Positions 13,029 through 15,741 of a DNA stretch of 15,741 bases are shown here, one piece after another (the stretch's first letter is position 1; each line of letters opens with the position of its first letter). Position numbers and translations under genes: made by a program. The notes under the pieces are model-generated. The model was not told the DNA's origin and searched no databases. It saw only the letters and a program-made list of their open reading frames with translations. Source of the DNA: Myxococcales bacterium (GTDB lineage Bacteria; Myxococcota; Polyangia; Nannocystales; Nannocystaceae); assembly GCA_016793465.1 (NCBI GenBank), contig JAEUJW010000106.1, positions 1 to 15,741 on the forward strand. Direction: 5' to 3'.

Positions 13029-14168
13029 TCACTGCGGGACCAGCACGGCGCACTGGTCCAACGCCAGCGCGGCTCCTTCCTTCAAGAAGGGGCCGTAGTC
13101 GGCTTCGCAGACGGACAAGAAACGACCGTGCACGGCCGTCTCCGCAAAGATGCGCAGGGTGTTGTCCCCGAGGCCCACGTCCGGGCAAACCCCGCCCCGC
13201 TGGGCGGAGTCTTCGGAGATCACGAGCACGACGACCGCCTCCTCGTTGCCGCCCTTGACGGTCACGAGCGTGTCGTACCAGCTCTCCGGGGTGCCGGGGC
13301 TCAGGTTGTCCTGGTTCGCCTGGACGACGACGACCACAAGGAGCGCGTCAGGCCGGACGAAGCCGTCGTTGCAGCCGCCCGCCTTGAGGATGTCGGGCTC
13401 GAGCGCCTCCATCATCGACTCCATCACCACCGGCGTCTTCGGCCCCGCGCCGAGCGTGGCGATGCAGGCGAACGACTCCTCTAGCGTGGCTGCGTCGGCC
13501 GTGGTGATGTAGCGGTGCTCGGTCGCCAGCGGGCAGCGCTTGTTCGACCCACCGAAGTTGCCGACCACGGTCACACCTGCGCCGTAGGTCACGTCGCACT
13601 CCACGAACGGTCCGCAGGGATAATCCTCCGGACAGCCGGGCACCTGGCAACTACCGCACGTCATCACTTCGCAGTCGTAGCACATCTCTCCCAGGAGCCC
13701 GATGTGGTCCGCGTCCACGACCATGATCTGGTAGTCGAAGTCCGCGAGCTCCTGCCCGAGCAGGCCGACGAACACCGGGAACGCGGCCTTGAGCCGGTCC
13801 TGATACTTCGTCATCTCGAAGTGCGACGAGATGACGAACAGGAAGTCGATCTTCCCCTGGCAGCCGGGCGGCGGCAGGTCGAAGTCCGGCGGCGGGCCCA
13901 TGTCCCACGTCCCCGCCGACCCCGCGGCCGTGCTCGCCGAGTCCTCGCCGGTGTTCGTGCTGCCGGAGCTGGTGCTCGTGCTGCCGGAGCTGCCGGAGCT
14001 GCCCGTGCTCGTGTCCCCGGAGCTGCCGGTGCTCGAGCTGTCCGCCGCGCTCGTCGCCGGCTGCGGCCCGCCGCCGGAGAAGCCGGATGTCTCGGCGACG
14101 TCCCGCGCGCAGGCCGGCGCCAGACTAGCGGCGGCGAGGCTTAGCAGCGCGAGCGGGCGCGGGCGCAT
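13029..14168 (-). CDS. vWA-like lipoprotein with degenerate metal site
   Basis: The 379-residue protein has a signal peptide ending LAPA-C (Cys20), then a nearly pure Ser/Thr/Gly linker (43-87). Residues 106-320 resemble the von Willebrand A domains of myxobacterial surface proteins: KIDFLFVISSHFEM, then RLKAAFPVFVGLLGQELADF, then DYQIMVVDAD, a Cys-rich insertion (163-191, with pairs such as CYDC and CGSC), ESFACIATLG, DALLVVVVVQANQDNLSPGT and AVVVLVISED. In functional vWA domains the first motif reads FVIDNSGSM, giving the DxSxS metal site. Here Asp, Ser and Ser are replaced by Ser114, His116 and Glu118, and the later TDxxD-type Asp is also changed (QANQD). A metal-independent binding role is therefore likely. 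ATG 14168 is the signal-peptide start. Confidence 0.8.
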   Translation of the reverse strand: MRPRPLALLSLAAASLAPACARDVAETSGFSGGGPQPATSAADSSSTGSSGDTSTGSSGSSGSTSTSSGSTNTGEDSASTAAGSAGTWDMGPPPDFDLPPPGCQGKIDFLFVISSHFEMTKYQDRLKAAFPVFVGLLGQELADFDYQIMVVDADHIGLLGEMCYDCEVMTCGSCQVPGCPEDYPCGPFVECDVTYGAGVTVVGNFGGSNKRCPLATEHRYITTADAATLEESFACIATLGAGPKTPVVMESMMEALEPDILKAGGCNDGFVRPDALLVVVVVQANQDNLSPGTPESWYDTLVTVKGGNEEAVVVLVISEDSAQRGGVCPDVGLGDNTLRIFAETAVHGRFLSVCEADYGPFLKEGAALALDQCAVLVPQ

Positions 14169-14509
14169 CACCGCGCGAGCGTACCGTAGGCCCTGACGGA
14201 AGGCCACCCTTAGTCCAGTCCCGGGCGGCGACGAGGGCGGCGATCTCGTCGAGCGACAAGCCTTGCGCGCCGGCCGTCGTCCAGGGGATCGCCGAACGCG
14301 CCCGCCTTCAGCCGCTCGACCGCGAGCTCCTCCGCCATCTCCCGCACCTACAGCACGTCTGCCACCGACCTCGTCTGCACCTCCGCGTCGACGAAGAGCG
14401 CACGCCGGTCTCACGCGCCCGCCGGACCCCCGTCCGCGCGGTCGCCGACCTCGTCTCGCACCCAGGCGATTGGGAGCACCGCACGCTCCGCAGCATCCAG
14501 CCGTCCCGA
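14169..14509. other. Interval upstream of the DUF2357-like frame
   Basis: The plus frame used by the next gene is open here. From about 14290 it reads IAERARLQPLDRELLRHLPH, then RPRLHLRVDEERTPVSRARR, then HPGDWEHRTLRSIQPSRVLA, which looks like more of the same protein. It has no ATG, GTG or TTG before 14510. The interval must also hold the promoter of the vWA-like gene. No boxes were recognised. Confidence 0.5.
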
Positions 14510-15442
14510 GTGCTCGCCCGCCTCATAGAGGACGAATGGAACCTCTACGAGAACCGCGTCGCCGTCCGGCTCGTCGATCATCTCCTCGCCTACGTCGCCC
14601 GACGCCTGGCGGAGCTGAACAAGGTCGAGCGCTCGCTCCACGCCCGCAAGGAGCACATCGACGTGGTCAAGACCTCGTTCTGGCGCGCGGATCGGATAAC
14701 GACCCTCTGGGCCCGGGCGCTCGACTCGAAGATCGAGGACGACCTACGCGCGACCCGGCAGCAGCTCGAGCACGCAAGGCGCGACCTCCAAGCCCTGCTC
14801 GACGCGCCGCTGTACCAACAGGTGCCCCGGCGAGCGACGGTCGCCTTGTCGCTGCGACCGACCAACATCCTCATCAACGACCCCCACTACCGCAAGGTCG
14901 CGGCGCTCTGGCGGGCGTGGGTCAAGCTCGGGCACAAGCGGCAGGAGACCCGGGAGCAGCGCGCAGCCCGGCGACAGCTCGAGGCGCGCGCATGGGACCG
15001 CTTCGTGCTGCACCTCGTCGTCCGCGCCTTCTCCGGTCTCTCCTGGCGCGCCGCCCGCACACGCGAGGGGTGGACGCTCTCTCTCGATGGCCATTCGAAC
15101 GTATACGTGACCTGCCCGGTCTGCGGCAAGGAGGGTCACGTGGAGGCGCAACCCGGCAAGGAGTCCGACGGCTCTGACGCGACGTGGTGGGCCCACTGCG
15201 CTGGGTGCGAGAGCGAGTGGGGACTGCGGCTGTGTCGAGGCTGCGGCGTTCGTTACCGGGCACTGGCGCCCGCCGTTGGGCTTGACCTGCAACAGGCGGC
15301 TGCTTGCGCCACCGAAACAGATTGGCCCGACAGGGTGCTCGGACGCGACGTGTGGGCACAGCCGTGCCGACAAACACCTCGACAGTTTCGTTGTCCAAAT
15401 TGCGGGAGATGCGCTCAGGGGAAGTGCGGGCGGTGTCAATGA
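14510..15442 (+). CDS. DUF2357-like protein with C-terminal zinc ribbons, 5' truncated
   Basis: The frame encodes 310 residues from GTG 14510. The early motif EDEWNLYENRVAVRLVDHLL resembles the D-x-x-ENR-helix signature of DUF2357, a domain found in McrC-like and other restriction or anti-phage proteins. A coiled-coil stretch (about 30-98) follows, then LRPTNILINDPHYRKVAALW, matching the later conserved YR motif of that domain, then a helix WDRFVLHLVVRAF. In place of the usual PD-(D/E)xK nuclease the C-terminus has CxxC pairs at 202/205, 230/233, 242/245, 295/298 and 306/309 plus Cys301, as in tandem zinc ribbons. Similar sequence extends upstream to about 14290 without a start codon, so the 5' end appears to be lost. 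No AAA+ partner gene is in the window. The DUF2357 call is by eye, and any defence role is inference. Confidence 0.6.
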   Translation: MLARLIEDEWNLYENRVAVRLVDHLLAYVARRLAELNKVERSLHARKEHIDVVKTSFWRADRITTLWARALDSKIEDDLRATRQQLEHARRDLQALLDAPLYQQVPRRATVALSLRPTNILINDPHYRKVAALWRAWVKLGHKRQETREQRAARRQLEARAWDRFVLHLVVRAFSGLSWRAARTREGWTLSLDGHSNVYVTCPVCGKEGHVEAQPGKESDGSDATWWAHCAGCESEWGLRLCRGCGVRYRALAPAVGLDLQQAAACATETDWPDRVLGRDVWAQPCRQTPRQFRCPNCGRCAQGKCGRCQ

Positions 15443-15741
15443 GAGACCACGCCCCGTCGCGTCGTGTGACCATGGCGGTCTCGGCGGCGGGGTCGGGGTT
15501 GGGAGGGGCATGACCGTGGACCGTTGGCAACGGCTGGCAACGCTATCGTGCGTCGGTCGCGCGACTTTGGTTGCCGTCGCGTTGCCAGAAAACGCCCTGC
15601 ATCGAGCGTTGCCACTGAAAATCGGGCTCGATCGGGCTCAGGCGGGGATCGCAGAACCCCGCCAAACACCGAATTGGGCCAGGAAGCGAGGGGGCCGTTG
15701 ATTCGGAGTGTTTGGCGAGGGGGGCGTTGGACTTGTTGCCG
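15443..15741. other. Gene-free end region with GTTGCC/TGGCAAC motifs
   Basis: No convincing gene is present. TGGCAAC occurs at 15525 and 15535 (10 bp apart). Its complement occurs as GTTGCC or GTTGCCA at 15570, 15581, 15608 and 15735. A hairpin lies at 15657-15724. The region may be regulatory for a gene beyond the window. Confidence 0.45.
15657..15724. repeat. Imperfect long inverted repeat
   Basis: CCCCGCCAAACACCGAAT at 15657-15674 pairs with 15701-15724 (ATTCGGAGTGTTTGGCGAGG and onward). The stem has 5 + 10 paired bases with a 2-nt bulge and a G/C extension outside. The loop is 26 nt. No T-run follows, so it is not a simple terminator. Confidence 0.65.

Noticed and set aside
14207..14340. 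Minus-strand peptides such as GLSLDEIAALVAARDW and MAEELAVERLKAGAFGDPL
   Set aside because: They look protein-like but are short, need a frame change and an in-frame stop to be joined, and part lies opposite the better-supported DUF2357-like frame.
1..15741. tRNA, rRNA or riboswitch genes
   Set aside because: No cloverleaf, conserved rRNA segment or known riboswitch motif was seen on either strand by eye.

Overview
The window looks like chromosomal accessory DNA from a myxobacterium, most likely of the Nannocystis/Enhygromyxa type. The evidence is high GC with GC-ended codons, many secreted lipoproteins in which a lipobox is followed by a Ser/Thr/Gly/Asp-rich linker, a Tat-exported PhoX-like phosphatase with a MYXO-CTERM-like tail, and a Hanks-type kinase fragment. 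No database was consulted; family names rest on motifs read by eye.

Layout. Bases 1-405 hold the tail of an upstream gene, its terminator and a broken lysyl-oxidase C-terminus. Bases 716-1060 (minus) encode a small Cys-rich lipoprotein. A complete IS66-family element (1205-3792) with 30-bp ends and a perfect 8-bp target duplication sits upstream of that gene and of a divergent lipoprotein gene with an EF-hand-like loop (3895-4698). Next come a lower-GC OB-fold-like lipoprotein (4778-5851, minus), a metallophosphatase scrap (6010-6207, minus) and the PhoX-like protein (6237-7745, minus).

Bases 7746-10308 are decayed. They hold a LysR helix-turn-helix scrap, a broken acidic-linker gene, a coiled-coil gene, an unusual array of about eight units built on CCAAC boxes at fixed 21+20 bp spacing, a second 21/22-bp repeat, and a kinase gene reduced to its first ~73 codons plus an unrelated-looking tail. 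An intact membrane-protein gene (10311-11168, minus) lies 2 bp upstream of that kinase remnant.

Bases 11277-14168 hold two convergent lipoprotein genes whose stop codons are 3 bp apart. One encodes an Ig-like plus beta-propeller protein; the other a von Willebrand A-like protein whose metal-site residues have all been replaced. Bases 14510-15442 (plus) encode the 3' part of a DUF2357-like protein ending in zinc-ribbon cysteines, apparently lacking its 5' end. The last 300 bases have no gene but carry a GTTGCC/TGGCAAC motif cluster and an imperfect hairpin.

No complete new multi-gene system is visible. The strongest unexplained signal is the phased CCAAC array at 9021-9577. Next are the DUF2357/zinc-ribbon protein, the extra small gene inside the IS66 operon and the vWA-like lipoprotein without a metal site. 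Many genes are cell-surface lipoproteins, and fragments of at least five other families suggest a region of high turnover.
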